A stretch of 26,959 bases of DNA from CAZAKZ01 sp964485695 (GTDB taxonomy: Bacteria; Planctomycetota; JAFGQW01), in NCBI GenBank assembly GCA_964485695.1, contig CAZAKZ010000074.1, positions 1-26,959 on the forward strand, read 5' to 3'. The notes under the pieces are model-generated. The model was not told the origin of the DNA. It saw only the letters and a list, made by a program, of their open reading frames with translations, and searched no databases. Below, piece after piece: positions 7,939-15,805 of the stretch. Each line of letters opens with the position of its first letter. The stretch's first letter is position 1. The position numbers were made by a program, and so were the translations under genes.

Positions 7939-8950
7939 GGCGTTCCTCCTGGAAAGCCTTGGCTTCGCGGCGAAGCCAGAACACGGCGAGGCTGACCACG
8001 CCGAGGATGAGGAAGCCCATGACCAGGGGGAAGACCTCTTCCTGCACCACCTCGTTCAGCCCCCGGCCGAGCAGGCTCAGGGCCACGACGCACGCGCTGG
8101 CGGCCAGTAACGTGAGGGACAAAAGATCGCGGGTGCGGGTGCGGTGGTACCAGATCGCCGCGGGAAGGGTGACCGCCCAGATCACCGCGGACACCCCGGT
8201 CCAGATGGAGGCCTCGTCGAAGTCCGCGATCATGGCCACCACGGGAATGGTGAGCCACGTCAGGACCACGGCCAGGAGCAGATACCGGTGCCAGAGGTCC
8301 TGGAGCCAGACCACGTTTCTTCGATGCCCCACCTCGCGGGCCAGGAGCGCCAGGCCGTTCACCACGGCCAGGATTGCATAGGGAGCGGCCGGGAGGTGGT
8401 AATACGATTCCTGCACCATCACCTGGTCCCAGTAGAGAAAGACGCCTGTGTTCACTAGGGCCAGCCAGACCACCCAGAGGGCCGCGAACCGGGCGAGGAT
8501 AACCCAGCCCAGAATGAGTACGGCCCAGCCCAGGAAGAGCTCGAACGCATCTGCGCCGGTCTGGTAGACCTGGCCGTGGACGGCCAGGAATACTCCCACC
8601 AGGACCGAGGCGGCCAGCAGGGTCACCCGGCCCGTGAGGCGCTCGAGACCCAGGCATCCGGCGCCGATGAGGCAGGCGAGGAGCGCTGCGCCGATGAGGC
8701 CGAACTTGAGCCACGGGGCCATGGCGGCCCAGTTCCAGGCGAAGAAGAAGACGATGCCGGCCAGGAGCAGCGTGACCCCGAGGAAAAGAACGATGCGGTT
8801 CGCCCAGGTCCACCACATGAGCGGGGGCCGCACCAGGCCCACGGCCTCGCGTCGGGCCCGGGCGCCCAGGAGGCGCGCCCCGTACAGGGCTTCCAGGGCG
8901 GCCCGGGTGGCCGGCCGGTCCAGTGGGTCGGTGGTGTTCGTGGTTTCCAT
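7928..8950 (-). CDS. DUF2157 family polytopic membrane protein
   Basis: This encodes 340 residues. A cytoplasmic head of about 45 residues leads into NRIVLFLGVTLLLAGIVFFF and then AWNWAAMAPWLKFGLIG; this tryptophan-rich stretch after the first membrane helix is the hallmark of DUF2157. About eleven hydrophobic segments are visible. It is the first gene of the three-gene operon reading leftwards. A GAGGA ribosome site lies ten bases before the ATG, and a promoter-like pair (8971-8999) lies just upstream. Function is unknown; by context it works with DUF4401 and GDYXXLXY proteins. Confidence 0.9.
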   Translation of the reverse strand: METTNTTDPLDRPATRAALEALYGARLLGARARREAVGLVRPPLMWWTWANRIVLFLGVTLLLAGIVFFFAWNWAAMAPWLKFGLIGAALLACLIGAGCLGLERLTGRVTLLAASVLVGVFLAVHGQVYQTGADAFELFLGWAVLILGWVILARFAALWVVWLALVNTGVFLYWDQVMVQESYYHLPAAPYAILAVVNGLALLAREVGHRRNVVWLQDLWHRYLLLAVVLTWLTIPVVAMIADFDEASIWTGVSAVIWAVTLPAAIWYHRTRTRDLLSLTLLAASACVVALSLLGRGLNEVVQEEVFPLVMGFLILGVVSLAVFWLRREAKAFQEERHGE

Positions 8951-8970
8951 GCGGGTATTTTCCTCAGGAC

Positions 8971-8999
8971 GAGATACCAGATGCGCTCGGATTTGGCAA
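8971..8999 (-). promoter_or_regulatory. Candidate sigma-70-type promoter for the DUF2157 operon
   Basis: On the minus strand TTGCCA (8994-8999) and TATCTC (8971-8976) are separated by 17 bases. The transcript would start close to the DUF2157 ribosome site. The match to consensus is moderate. Confidence 0.4.
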
Positions 9000-9007
9000 T
9001 CAGGTAG

Positions 9008-10534
9008 TTAGAGCCGCCGGAGTTCCCGCTTCATGACCTTGCCCGCGGGATTCCGGGGCAGAGCGTCGAGAAATTCCAGGCGGCCGAGGCGCTGGATTCT
9101 GCCCAGGCGTGCATTGGCCCAGGTCATGAGCGCCTCGGCCGAGATGTCGCACCCGGCCCTCCGGACCACCAGGGCCAGTGGCGTCTCGCCCCACGCCTCG
9201 CTGGGGATGCCGATGACGGCGGCCTCGGCCACGGCCGGGTGGTCGCACAATACCTGCTCCAGGTCAGAGGCGTGGACGTTACAGCCGCCCGACACGATGA
9301 CGTCCTTCTTGCGGCCGCGGAGGTGCAGGAATCCGTCCTCGTCCAGGAATCCGAGGTCCCCGGTGCGATAAAAGATGTTTCCAGTGTCGTCGCGCCAGAT
9401 CAACGCCTCGGTCTCCTCCGGCTGCTTGTAGTACCCGACCATCATGCTGACGGCCCGGCCGACGATCTCACCGGTCTCGCCCCCGGACACCTCGCGGTCG
9501 TGGTCGTCCAGAATCCGGACGTCGACGCCCCGGGCGGGTCGGCCCACCGAGGCCAGCTTGTCGGGGTGTGTCGCCGCGTCCAGGACCGTGGTGCAGCCGC
9601 CTTCGGTCTGGCCGAAGATCTCGATGAAGGTGCCGGGCCACCGGGTGATCAGGTCTCTCTTCATCGCCGCCGGCATCGGCGCCCCCGTGCACAGCTTGGC
9701 CCGGAAAGCGGACAGGTCGTAGGCCTCGAAGTCCGGGGAGCTCAGGATGCGCCGGTACTGGACGGGCACCAGCATGGTGTGCGTGGCCCCGCGGCGTTCC
9801 GCAGTGCGGATGAAGTCCCCGGCGTCGAAGCCAGGCAGGAGCACCACGGTGCCGCCGGAGGCCAGGGTGGGCAGAAGTGCAATGACCGTGGTGTTGGAAT
9901 CGAGGGGGGTGGCGATGAGCATGACGGTTTCGGGGCCGATGCCCAGACGCATCATGCGCCGGATCTGAAACGATCGCATGCGGTGGTCGTGGAGGATGCC
10001 CCGGGGTGTGCGGGTGGTGCCCGAGGAGTAGAGGATGTTGAAGGGGTCAGGGGGTGAGACCTGGATGGGCGGGGGTGTCACCGGCGCCTCGGATACCCAC
10101 GCCTCGAGCGGCGTCCACCCGGCGGCCTCGAAGCCGGAGGCGATGCAGCCCCCCGGCAGCCTGGCGGCCATGGAAGGCGCGATAACTCCGGCCCGGGACC
10201 CGACGGCCACGAGGACTCTTGCCTCCGCGTCCAGGATCATCCGTTCCAGGGCGTCGGGTGCAGCGGTCACCGGCAGCAGCACGGCGCAGGCACCTGCACG
10301 GAGGGCGCCGAGGAATACGGCCACGGTTTCCGGCCTGGACCCGGCGAGGAGGCCCACCTTGTCTCCCGTCCGGATTCCGTGTCCATGGAGGGCGCCGGCG
10401 ATGCGGTCCACCAGGCGATGGAAGTCTCTCCACAATATCACCCTGTCCTCGAACACCAGGGCGGGTGAATCCGGCCGTTCCCGGGCTCGGAGTGCCAGTG
10501 CCGCGGATATGTCGAGGAGGGATTCGTCGGTCAT
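9008..10534 (-). CDS. AMP-dependent acyl-CoA synthetase/ligase
   Basis: This encodes a 508-residue class I adenylate-forming enzyme that would activate a carboxylic acid (probably a fatty or aromatic acid) as acyl-AMP and pass it to CoA or a carrier. Family motifs occur in order: the phosphate-binding loop YSSGTTRTPRG (169-179), FGQTEG (307-312), RTGDLGFLDEDG (390-401), GRKKDVIVSGG (407-417) and the C-terminal catalytic lysine in NPAGKV (Lys499). Length is normal. The loop has Arg where Gly is usual (TTR for TTG) and Arg for the usual Lys, as in some divergent members. There is no signal peptide, so it is cytoplasmic. The ribosome site before the ATG is weak. The gene lies 57 bases upstream of the DUF2157 operon on the same strand, so read-through is possible. 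The substrate cannot be told from sequence. Confidence 0.9.
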   Translation of the reverse strand: MTDESLLDISAALALRARERPDSPALVFEDRVILWRDFHRLVDRIAGALHGHGIRTGDKVGLLAGSRPETVAVFLGALRAGACAVLLPVTAAPDALERMILDAEARVLVAVGSRAGVIAPSMAARLPGGCIASGFEAAGWTPLEAWVSEAPVTPPPIQVSPPDPFNILYSSGTTRTPRGILHDHRMRSFQIRRMMRLGIGPETVMLIATPLDSNTTVIALLPTLASGGTVVLLPGFDAGDFIRTAERRGATHTMLVPVQYRRILSSPDFEAYDLSAFRAKLCTGAPMPAAMKRDLITRWPGTFIEIFGQTEGGCTTVLDAATHPDKLASVGRPARGVDVRILDDHDREVSGGETGEIVGRAVSMMVGYYKQPEETEALIWRDDTGNIFYRTGDLGFLDEDGFLHLRGRKKDVIVSGGCNVHASDLEQVLCDHPAVAEAAVIGIPSEAWGETPLALVVRRAGCDISAEALMTWANARLGRIQRLGRLEFLDALPRNPAGKVMKRELRRL

Positions 10535-10551
10535 GCGGAATCCGGTCGTGT

Positions 10552-10577
10552 CCGGAGCCGGCGCGTGCCGGCTCCGG
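10552..10577. terminator. Strong GC hairpin between two leftward genes
   Basis: CCGGAGCCGGC (10552-10562) and GCCGGCTCCGG (10567-10577) form a perfect 11-bp stem with a four-base loop, placed just after the stop of the gene at 10597 and just before the acyl-CoA synthetase. No U-tract follows on the minus strand, so it may be a weak or factor-assisted terminator, or only a structure in a shared transcript. Confidence 0.4.
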
Positions 10578-10596
10578 TCCGTCCAATCCTGTTCGA

Positions 10597-12162
10597 CTAC
10601 CGGTGTTCCACGGTGTAGACGTTCGAGGCACCCGGCAGGCCGACTGTTCCGACCAGCTTACCGGTCTTGGGATCGACGAGGACGAGCTGCGGGCTCGGGA
10701 AGGTCCCGATGCTCATGAGGCTGCCGTCCCGGGAGAGGCCGCAGGCCCAGGCGCCCCGGAGCGAGGGGCCCGGCGTGAGCGTCTGGTATCCCCAGTGGGA
10801 GACACTCCCCGGTACGAGGTCGAGGCGGCCGGCCCAGCCGGGCCCGGCGAAGCCCGAGATCACGGCAAAGGTCCCGTCCGGTGCCATCTCGATGTCGGTG
10901 GGCGCTGAACCGAGCAGCGCCACCGGCGCGCTGCTGGGGCCGATGTTCTGGATGCCGGTCTGAGAGGGATTGTGGTCGATCCACTTCGCGGGACCCACGT
11001 CGTAGCGGGCGATCTCTCCAGGATTCGCCCCGGCGTTCTGGATGGTAACGAGGATCACGTCCTCGTCCTGGGTGTAGCGCACCTGGGTGGCCAGAGAAAG
11101 GCCGCCCAGGCCGCTGACGGGCACGGGTGATTTCATCAGGACCTTCAGGTAGGTGAGGTTCTTCGGATCGGTGTCCACGATGGTCAGGGTGATCGTGTTG
11201 ATGAAGCCCACCAGCACCGCGGCCGTCTTCCCGCTCGGAGCGAGGGTCCACCGTTCCGTCATCGGATTTCCTCCGGCCATCATCACGGTGTTGCCGAGGG
11301 CTTTTCCGAAGTTGGGACTCGAGGGATTGACCACGTCGAGGGCCACCAGCTCGCGCTGGTTGTTGCCGGGATTGGTCAGGGTGTAGAGGCGTCTGTTGGG
11401 CTTGTCGTAGCCCATGCCGTAGCATCCGCTGCCGGAGGAGGTGTAGATGGTCCTCCACTGCGCGGGCAGGGTCGACACGTCCGCGTAGTTCACCTGGTGA
11501 CGGATGCTGGAACCGATGAAGAGCCCCATGCCGCCGTAGGCGAACTCGGCGCCGGTGCAGTTGTCGGTATAGGTCGAATTCGCCTGCTTCAACAGGATCG
11601 GAATGAGGGGATCGACGAAGTAGTGCGGATCCGTGCTCCCGCCCACCGAGGTTCCCACGAAGACCACAGGCGGGTAGGTCATCTCCACCTTGAGTCCGCG
11701 TGAGGCGGCGGGGGAGCCCGGCGTGGGGTAGTCGAAGGCCACGAACTGGGCGTAGAAATCCAGGCCGGCCAGGGCCGGGGTTGGGGGGAAGGCGAGGGGC
11801 AGCGGTATCGCGGCCGTTCCCACCCCGGGCTGGCCCGGCTGTCCGCCCAGACTCACGGGAAGGAGGAGCAGCAGGTTGGGGGGAACGAGGTTGATCAGGA
11901 TCTGGGTCGATCCCACCCTGAAGCTTGCCGGCTGGACCGAGAGTCCCAGGAGCCCCGGAGTTCCGCCCTTGCCTTTCTGGATCTGGAACGCGAACTTGCC
12001 GTTGCCCATGTAGGCCTGGTTGCAGGACAGGATCGGGATGAATCCTCCGGCCCCGGGGGAGCCCTTGCCGTATGTGACCTGGGCGGCGGTGTTATCCGCC
12101 GGGCCTCCGACCAGAATCAGGATGAACAGCGGGAGAACAAGGAGTCCGATTCTGCAACTCAT
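10597..12162 (-). CDS. Secreted beta-propeller protein with N-terminal planctomycete-type beta module
   Basis: This encodes 521 residues. The ATG is supported by GGAGGT five bases upstream (complement of 12168-12173). Residues 1-27 are a signal peptide ending AAQ. Residues about 28-160 form a glycine- and proline-rich module beginning YGKGSPGAGGFIPIL, with PLPLAFPPTPALAGLDFYAQ and ASRGLKVEM near its end. From memory, this pattern recurs in secreted planctomycete proteins, usually at the C-terminus. It resembles in outline the C-terminal module of the neighbouring proteins but sits at the other end. Residues about 165-521 carry propeller-like strands (GYDKPNRRLYTLTNPGN, MAPDGTFAVISGFAG, SRDGSLMSIGTF, LVLVDPKTGKLVGTVG). 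No enzyme motif was seen. It has its own good promoter and a leader of about 150 bases. Confidence 0.82.
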   Translation of the reverse strand: MSCRIGLLVLPLFILILVGGPADNTAAQVTYGKGSPGAGGFIPILSCNQAYMGNGKFAFQIQKGKGGTPGLLGLSVQPASFRVGSTQILINLVPPNLLLLLPVSLGGQPGQPGVGTAAIPLPLAFPPTPALAGLDFYAQFVAFDYPTPGSPAASRGLKVEMTYPPVVFVGTSVGGSTDPHYFVDPLIPILLKQANSTYTDNCTGAEFAYGGMGLFIGSSIRHQVNYADVSTLPAQWRTIYTSSGSGCYGMGYDKPNRRLYTLTNPGNNQRELVALDVVNPSSPNFGKALGNTVMMAGGNPMTERWTLAPSGKTAAVLVGFINTITLTIVDTDPKNLTYLKVLMKSPVPVSGLGGLSLATQVRYTQDEDVILVTIQNAGANPGEIARYDVGPAKWIDHNPSQTGIQNIGPSSAPVALLGSAPTDIEMAPDGTFAVISGFAGPGWAGRLDLVPGSVSHWGYQTLTPGPSLRGAWACGLSRDGSLMSIGTFPSPQLVLVDPKTGKLVGTVGLPGASNVYTVEHR

Positions 12163-12323
12163 GCGTGACCTCCGTTCTGGGGGACCGGATCGTGTCGGTT
12201 GACGGAAGCGCGAAACGAGTGCGATTCTGGCCGACCCGGACTTGCCCGGTTTTCGGGGTACGAGACTGGCCGATTTCGATTCGTCGAGATTTCAGGGCCG
12301 GAATCTCTATCTCTACGTGTTTC

Positions 12324-12352
12324 ATTGTACCGGGCGTGGCGGTGGAGGTCAA
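12324..12352 (-). promoter_or_regulatory. Strong sigma-70-type promoter of the 10597-12162 gene
   Basis: On the minus strand TTGACC (12347-12352) and TACAAT (12324-12329) are separated by exactly 17 bases, the best promoter match in the window. Transcription would start near 12317, giving an untranslated leader of about 155 bases. The leader contains GAGATT/AATCTC complementary arms (about 12287-12308) and a repeated CTGGCCGA. Confidence 0.65.
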
Positions 12353-12385
12353 TCCGGGGGGTGCAAGAGGCTCCGGCACCGGGAT

Positions 12386-13939
12386 TCACCGGCAGGGATA
12401 TCGATAGGGGACCTGGAGCATGAGGGTGCAGATGCCGGTGACGAACACCCGGCCCGCGCTGGAGGAATACTGGCCTTTTGGGTCCCAGGATCCCCGGGCC
12501 GGGCCGCGGGTGTGCTGCCCCTTCAGGAGAGCCGACCTCAGGCCGGCGAACCAGGTGGATGCCGGCTTCCCCCCGTGGTGGAACAGGGTCAGAGTGGTGT
12601 AATACCACTGGTAGGGGTAGAGGTTGCCGATCTGGGCGCGCACCTTGCGGCCGTCGCCCGCCTTCACGGTCTTGAACTCGATCTTCCACACGGGCTTTCG
12701 GTCCGAGATCGCCCGGATCTGGCGGGCCAGGTGGGACGTTCCCTCCAGGCGGCCGAGGAAGGCCCGAACGGCGAGGGCCGCTGCGGCGTTGGCCCGGGTG
12801 GGGGTGTAGTTCTTGCGCTCCGCTCCGTGGTGGTATTCGCTCCGGCCCGTCTTCGGGTCGATGCGTCCGTCCAGGAAGGCCAGCATTCGTTCCATGCGCC
12901 TGGCCTCGATCAGGATTCCGGCCTGGGCCGCCAGGCCCAGGGCCGTGCCCGCGGCTCCGGTGGTGGGGACGTCGCCGATACGCATGTAGTAGCTGAAGCC
13001 GCCGTCCTCGAGCTGACGGGCGAGGAGGGCGGCCACGGCGCGATCCAGTACGCACCTGAGCTCGGGATTCCGGGTGACGGCGTAGGCGTCGGCCACGGCC
13101 TGGATGCAGAACGAGTGGTTCCAGACGTCGTACGCGTCATCGATGCCCTCCTCGAGATGCGCCTCGCAGTAGTCCAGGGCGCGGGTTGTGTTGTCCCGGT
13201 ACGGCCCCGACACGGGCGTGGTGCCCGAGGCGAGCCAGGCCAGGAGGGCGACGCTCGTGGTCACCCCGTCGAAGGCGCACGGTACACGCTCCCCGTGGTG
13301 CCCGCCGCCCTGGCCGTCGCAGGGATCGCCCGGTGGATCGTGGCGCTGGAATCCGTCGGCGTCCAGCTTGCCGTCGGTGTCCTGGTGTGCGGCCAGCCAC
13401 TGGAGCCCGGCCTGCACGGCCTTTTCCGTGGCCCGGGTTGCCCCGCCGCGACGAAGGGCCGCGCGGCGCCTGGCCCCCAAGCGCGGACCCGTGGTGCCCG
13501 CGCCCCCCCAGGCGGGCTTCCACGCCGGAAGCCAGCGCTCCTGGACGCGGTGATCTCCCACCAGGCGGCGGGCCTCGACGTGGTCGGGATTTATAACCAG
13601 TGCCACCCGCGCCAGGCGCTCGGCCTCCGCGTCCATGCGGTGGCGCCAGGCATAGGCGGCCAGGGCGGCCAGGCCGTCGGCGTCCCTTGCCTCGAGGCCC
13701 GCCTCCTGCCGGGCCAGGGCCACGTGGGGGGCCTCGCCCTCGAGAACCTCGGCCACGGCTCTCTCCTCGAGGATGCGAACCCCCCCCGCCGTGACCACGT
13801 AGATGCGCCCCTTCTTCCGGGCTTTCACCTGGCCGTGGATCACCTCTCCGTCCTTGAGGCGGAACTCGTCCGCGGCGGCAACAGCCACCTGCGCGGCCAG
13901 CGCGGCGATCACAAGGGCGAGGAGGAGTGGATGGTTCAT
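12386..13939 (-). CDS. Secreted squalene-cyclase-like (alpha/alpha-toroid) repeat protein
   Basis: This encodes 517 residues. I chose the ATG at 13939 because it opens a clear signal peptide (MNHPLLLALVIAALAAQVAVAA); the frame stays open upstream but reads unlike a protein. Residues about 24-70 form a small beta domain (RLKDGEVIHGQVKARKKGRI), and 75-140 look like one TPR-like unit ending RVQERWLPAW. Residues about 170-517 contain alpha/alpha-toroid repeats of the prenyltransferase/squalene-hopene cyclase fold (AVQAGLQWLAAHQDTDGKLD, AVAALLARQLEDGGFSYYM, TGAAGTALGLAAQAGILIE). The DxDD motif of true squalene-hopene cyclases is not seen, and cyclases are not secreted with such a signal, so this is more likely a binding or structural protein or an uncharacterised enzyme. 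Such secreted toroid proteins are common in planctomycetes. Confidence 0.82.
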   Translation of the reverse strand: MNHPLLLALVIAALAAQVAVAAADEFRLKDGEVIHGQVKARKKGRIYVVTAGGVRILEERAVAEVLEGEAPHVALARQEAGLEARDADGLAALAAYAWRHRMDAEAERLARVALVINPDHVEARRLVGDHRVQERWLPAWKPAWGGAGTTGPRLGARRRAALRRGGATRATEKAVQAGLQWLAAHQDTDGKLDADGFQRHDPPGDPCDGQGGGHHGERVPCAFDGVTTSVALLAWLASGTTPVSGPYRDNTTRALDYCEAHLEEGIDDAYDVWNHSFCIQAVADAYAVTRNPELRCVLDRAVAALLARQLEDGGFSYYMRIGDVPTTGAAGTALGLAAQAGILIEARRMERMLAFLDGRIDPKTGRSEYHHGAERKNYTPTRANAAAALAVRAFLGRLEGTSHLARQIRAISDRKPVWKIEFKTVKAGDGRKVRAQIGNLYPYQWYYTTLTLFHHGGKPASTWFAGLRSALLKGQHTRGPARGSWDPKGQYSSSAGRVFVTGICTLMLQVPYRYPCR

Positions 13940-13967
13940 GGTACCGGGCAATGATACACCATGAGGA

Positions 13968-13995
13968 CCGGAGGGGCTCCGGACTTTGGAAAGTC
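13968..13995. promoter_or_regulatory. Two adjacent dyads between divergent genes
   Basis: CCGGAG-ggg-CTCCGG (13968-13982) is followed at once by GACTTT-gg-AAAGTC (13982-13995), in the gap between the leftward gene starting at 13939 and the rightward gene starting at 14061. They could be operators or hairpins in the leader. No clear -35/-10 pair was found for either gene. Confidence 0.3.
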
Positions 13996-14060
13996 TTGCG
14001 GCCGGGGCTGAATCATGATCCACTACAGCGCATACGTATTTACCCCGAGGAGGCGGTCTC

Positions 14061-15404
14061 GTGGAAGTTTTCGTCGTCGTATTCCTGATCATCCTTGCGG
14101 TGTTCATCTTCTTCGTCTCCAGGTCCGTGGCCAGAAGCACCGACAAGGCCTGGGCCGAGGCGGCGGTGGAACTGGGCCTGGAGTTTCGACCTTCGAGACT
14201 CATGCGCCGTCGCGTCATCCAGGGGCGCCACTTCGGGTACAACGTCAAGGTGACCACCTTCACCCGGGGTTCCGGTAAGTCGTCCAGTACCTATACCCGC
14301 GTCCGGGTCCGCTTTCCGTCCAACCTCGGTCTCGGGCTGCGTCTGACCCGGGAGGGATTCTTCACCCCCTTCGCCACCATGCTGGGCGCCCAGGATATCC
14401 AGGTGGGGGATAGCGGCTTCGACGAGAACGTCCTGGTGAAGGGGTCGGATCCCGCGGCGGTGAGGAAGTTTCTCAATGCGGCGCGCAGAATGCGGATCCA
14501 ACGTTTTCTCGTGGATCAAGGGACCGGGTCCGTCCACGATCGCGGCGTCGAGTGGCACACGCGAGGGGTGATTCGCGATCGCCAGAGAATCGTTTCCAGG
14601 GTGAGGTCCATGAGACGCCTCGCCTGGTTCCTCATGGGAGAACGCAAGGGCGACGAGGACTTGCAGCGCGTCCTGGAGGTCCGGGGCGAGGGACGGCCCG
14701 AAGAAGCCCTGATCCTGCTCCGGGATACCCGGGAGAGGCCGGTGCCGGAATCCCGGCCGGAGACTCCACCTCAGGAGGTTCCTGCAGAGGAAGACGTGCC
14801 CCGGGTTCTCGAGGAAGCAGGGGTGGAGGAGCAATTCCTCGAGGGGGAGCTGCTCCTCCTCGCGGGGCGGCCCTCCGAGGCCAGGGAAGTCTTCGAGCAG
14901 GCTCTCGAGGCCGCTCCCGAAGATCCCGAGATCCGCGAATGGGTGGAACAACCCGTGGAGGAGACAGCACCACCGGAGGTGGCGCCTCCGGAAAAAGAAA
15001 CCCCGCCGCCTTCCCTCGACGTGGATGCAGTATGCGGGGCGCTCTTCCCGCCGGAGGCCTCGAGCTTTCAGATCCACCGCTTGTTCGAGGAGCGATACAA
15101 GGGCCGCGTCGTGGCCTGGTCGGGGGTGTTGCGCTCCCTGGAATCCTATTCCTACGACTGTGTCTTCGGCAGCGATCCCGGCACGCGGGCCGTGGTGGAG
15201 GTGTTCGAGGTGGAGGGGGGACTGTTCGGCGACAGCATGGTCTCCGCCGTGGTGCAGCTCCCGCCGGAGGCTCTGGAGGCCTTGCAGGAAAACAAGGGAA
15301 AGACCGTGGACTTCGAGGGCTGCCTGGAGAAGGTCGACGGCTGCATGCGGAACCTCTACGTCTCCGGCGGCAAGTGCACGGGTGTCAGGGAGGAGACCGT
15401 CTGA
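14061..15404 (+). CDS. Membrane-anchored protein with TPR-like and OB-like regions, function unknown
   Basis: This encodes 447 residues. The GTG start is fixed by GAGGAGG at 14047-14053, seven bases upstream. Residues 3-20 are one membrane helix and the rest is soluble. Residues 30-190 form a mixed domain (AAVELGLEFRPS, IQGRHFGYNVKVTTF) that I do not recognise by name. Residues about 195-295 are helical and acidic with a TPR-like unit (LLLLAGRPSEAREVFEQALE). A proline/glutamate-rich linker spans about 296-320. Residues about 335-440 resemble a tRNA_anti-like OB-fold (YKGRVVAWSGVLRSLESYSY, KGKTVDFEGCLEKVDG, MRNLYVSGG). The cysteines at 325, 367, 421, 428 and 439 fall near or in this last domain. 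It is divergently transcribed from the toroid gene and convergent with gpmI. Function cannot be assigned. Confidence 0.8.
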   Translation: MEVFVVVFLIILAVFIFFVSRSVARSTDKAWAEAAVELGLEFRPSRLMRRRVIQGRHFGYNVKVTTFTRGSGKSSSTYTRVRVRFPSNLGLGLRLTREGFFTPFATMLGAQDIQVGDSGFDENVLVKGSDPAAVRKFLNAARRMRIQRFLVDQGTGSVHDRGVEWHTRGVIRDRQRIVSRVRSMRRLAWFLMGERKGDEDLQRVLEVRGEGRPEEALILLRDTRERPVPESRPETPPQEVPAEEDVPRVLEEAGVEEQFLEGELLLLAGRPSEAREVFEQALEAAPEDPEIREWVEQPVEETAPPEVAPPEKETPPPSLDVDAVCGALFPPEASSFQIHRLFEERYKGRVVAWSGVLRSLESYSYDCVFGSDPGTRAVVEVFEVEGGLFGDSMVSAVVQLPPEALEALQENKGKTVDFEGCLEKVDGCMRNLYVSGGKCTGVREETV

Positions 15405-15430
15405 GGCACCCTGCGTCCGACTCACACTTT

Positions 15431-15513
15431 GAGGGGATACCCCCCAGCTTTGCTGGGGGACACGTGAAGTTCAAAGGTCCCGGGAATCGAGGCGGGAAGT
15501 CCTATACACCCGT
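15431..15513 (+). repeat. Short hairpin repeat, family 1 copy A
   Basis: CCCCCAGC (15441-15448), loop ttt, GCTGGGGG (15452-15459) is followed by a conserved tail containing CCGGGAATCGAG and AAGTCCT-x-TACA. The copy at 26886-26959 has the same layout and spacing. About 38 of the first 51 tail bases are identical, and the stem differs by a compensated pair. It may be the end of a mobile element, a repeat of the REP type or a structured RNA. No transposase is in the window. Confidence 0.75.
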
Positions 15514-15590
15514 CCTCCGAGATCGAAAGCAGTCGCTGCTGTTCTCTCCAGAGTGTGCAATCGCATTGTTGTTGCGCATTGTTGCGGGCT

Positions 15591-15700
15591 GCCGATCCCA
15601 CGGCCTGATTACGTCCTGAATCGGGACATTTCAGGAACGCGGGGTATCCCACAGCCCAGAAATATCCCGATTCAGGACGTAATCAGGCCGTGGGATCGGC
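15591..15700. repeat. 110-bp hairpin element, family 2 copy B
   Basis: The arms 15591-15626 and 15665-15700 are perfectly complementary over 36 bases, with termini GATCCCAC / GTGGGATC and a core cctgattacgtcctgaatcg. Inner arms pair imperfectly around the apex near 15645. Aligned without gaps to copy A (6300 onward), the ends, the ATCG/ATTT inner block and the apex ATCYCAC are shared, while a roughly 15-base middle stem segment is different but still self-complementary. It lies between the convergent 14061-15404 and gpmI genes. Confidence 0.9.
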
Positions 15701-15805
15701 ACTCGACTCGAAGCCGGCAGCTGTCGACAGCCTGATCCATTGCTACTGTATGGGCACGTTTCCGTCTTCGCGTGGACCTGAACAGTCTACCCGAGCCGGT
15801 AAGAA

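Noticed and set aside
12242..13954. 570-codon open frame on the + strand
   Set aside because: Antisense to the cyclase-like gene, which has a signal peptide and family motifs; this frame has neither.
13940..14263. N-terminal extension of the cyclase-like gene to 14263
   Set aside because: The extra 108 residues have no protein-like character and the ATG at 13939 opens a clean signal peptide.
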